A stretch of DNA of 5,308 nucleotides, from NCBI GenBank assembly GCA_030044395.1, contig JASHVW010000109.1, positions 1-5,308 of the forward strand, read 5' to 3'. The translations under genes and the position numbers were made by a program. Below the pieces are notes generated by a model. That model ran no database searches. It was not told the origin of the DNA and saw only the letters and a program-made list of their open reading frames with translations. This stretch comes from Verrucomicrobiia bacterium (GTDB lineage Bacteria; Verrucomicrobiota; Verrucomicrobiia; Limisphaerales; UBA11358). How positions within the stretch are numbered: position 1 is the stretch's first letter; every line of letters begins with the position of its first letter. Positions 5,055-5,308 of this stretch are shown piece by piece.

Positions 5055-5308
5055 ATGCCAGTTCGATTAGGACGTTTTGAAATGCCGAAACGGTTGCAGA
5101 AGGACGATGCAAGCGCCACGCCCACCTACGCAAAATTCGTCGCCGACCCGTTTGAGACCGGTTACGGGCACACGATTGGGAACTCCCTTCGCCGGGTGCT
5201 CCTGTCTTCGCTCGAAGGCGCGGCCATCACCTCCATTAAAGTGGATGGGGCCATGCACGAATTTACCACGATCGACGGCGTGGTCGAGGACGTGACGGAC
5301 ATCGTTTT
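5055..5308 (+). CDS. rpoA: DNA-directed RNA polymerase subunit alpha, N-terminal part (3' end outside the window)
   Basis: Alpha dimerises and nucleates assembly of core RNA polymerase (alpha2, then beta and beta'). Its C-terminal domain contacts UP elements and activators. The first 84 codons are visible and open to the window edge. After a variable start (MPVRLGRFEMPKRL) come YAKFVADPFETGYGHTIGNS (25-44) and LRRVLLSSLEGAAITSIKVDG (45-65). HEFTTIDGVVEDVTDIV (68-84) completes the visible part. This is the alpha N-terminal domain, with the conserved dimerisation and assembly segment. Arg46-Arg47 match E. coli Arg44-Arg45, the second of which is important for assembly with beta. The remaining N-terminal domain, the linker and the C-terminal domain lie downstream, where rplQ (L17) would be expected next. 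ATG 5055 is supported by AAAGGA just upstream. The call is secure despite truncation. Confidence 0.97.
   Translation, partial: MPVRLGRFEMPKRLQKDDASATPTYAKFVADPFETGYGHTIGNSLRRVLLSSLEGAAITSIKVDGAMHEFTTIDGVVEDVTDIV

Overview
The window is a continuous stretch of the bacterial spc/alpha ribosomal-protein region. Ten genes all lie on the + strand, with gaps of 0 to 88 nt and one 40-nt overlap. The first (rpsE) and last (rpoA) are cut by the window edges. Gene order (rpsE-rplO-secY-map-infA-rpmJ-rpsM-rpsK-rpsD-rpoA), moderately high G+C coding sequence with AT-rich spacers, and mostly weak Shine-Dalgarno sequences fit a Gram-negative-type bacterium. I infer the PVC superphylum, most likely Verrucomicrobiota. 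The reasons are the rplO sequence style (RLGQGESSGHGKTSGRG), no rpmD between rpsE and rplO, and an S11 with a long charged/Ala-rich N-terminal extension. This assignment rests on memory of protein families, not on a search.

Layout: 1-327 holds the C-terminal part of ribosomal protein S5. 338-811 is L15. 824-2206 is the SecY translocon channel. 2211-2993 is type I methionine aminopeptidase. 2954-3175 is initiation factor IF-1, starting inside the end of map. 3177-3290 is L36, a 37-residue protein. 3296-3691 is S13, 3718-4323 is S11 with its extension, and 4358-4966 is S4. An 88-nt spacer (4967-5054) precedes the start of RNA polymerase alpha (5055 to the window end).

The genes form one functional block for making and delivering proteins. 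They supply small- and large-subunit ribosomal proteins, the initiation factor that occupies the A site, the enzyme that removes the initiator methionine, the membrane channel for secreted and membrane proteins, and the RNA polymerase subunit that nucleates core assembly. Tight spacing suggests co-transcription and translational coupling. No stretch longer than 88 nt lacks a gene. I see no tRNA or rRNA gene, mobile element, CRISPR array or convincing terminator.

I found no undescribed system. This is a conserved housekeeping region. The points worth a second look are the S11 extension, an IF-1 whose usual ribosome-contacting loop has lost several conserved residues, the map/infA overlap, the A-run at the infA/rpmJ junction, the missing rpmD and adk, and two small non-coding elements.
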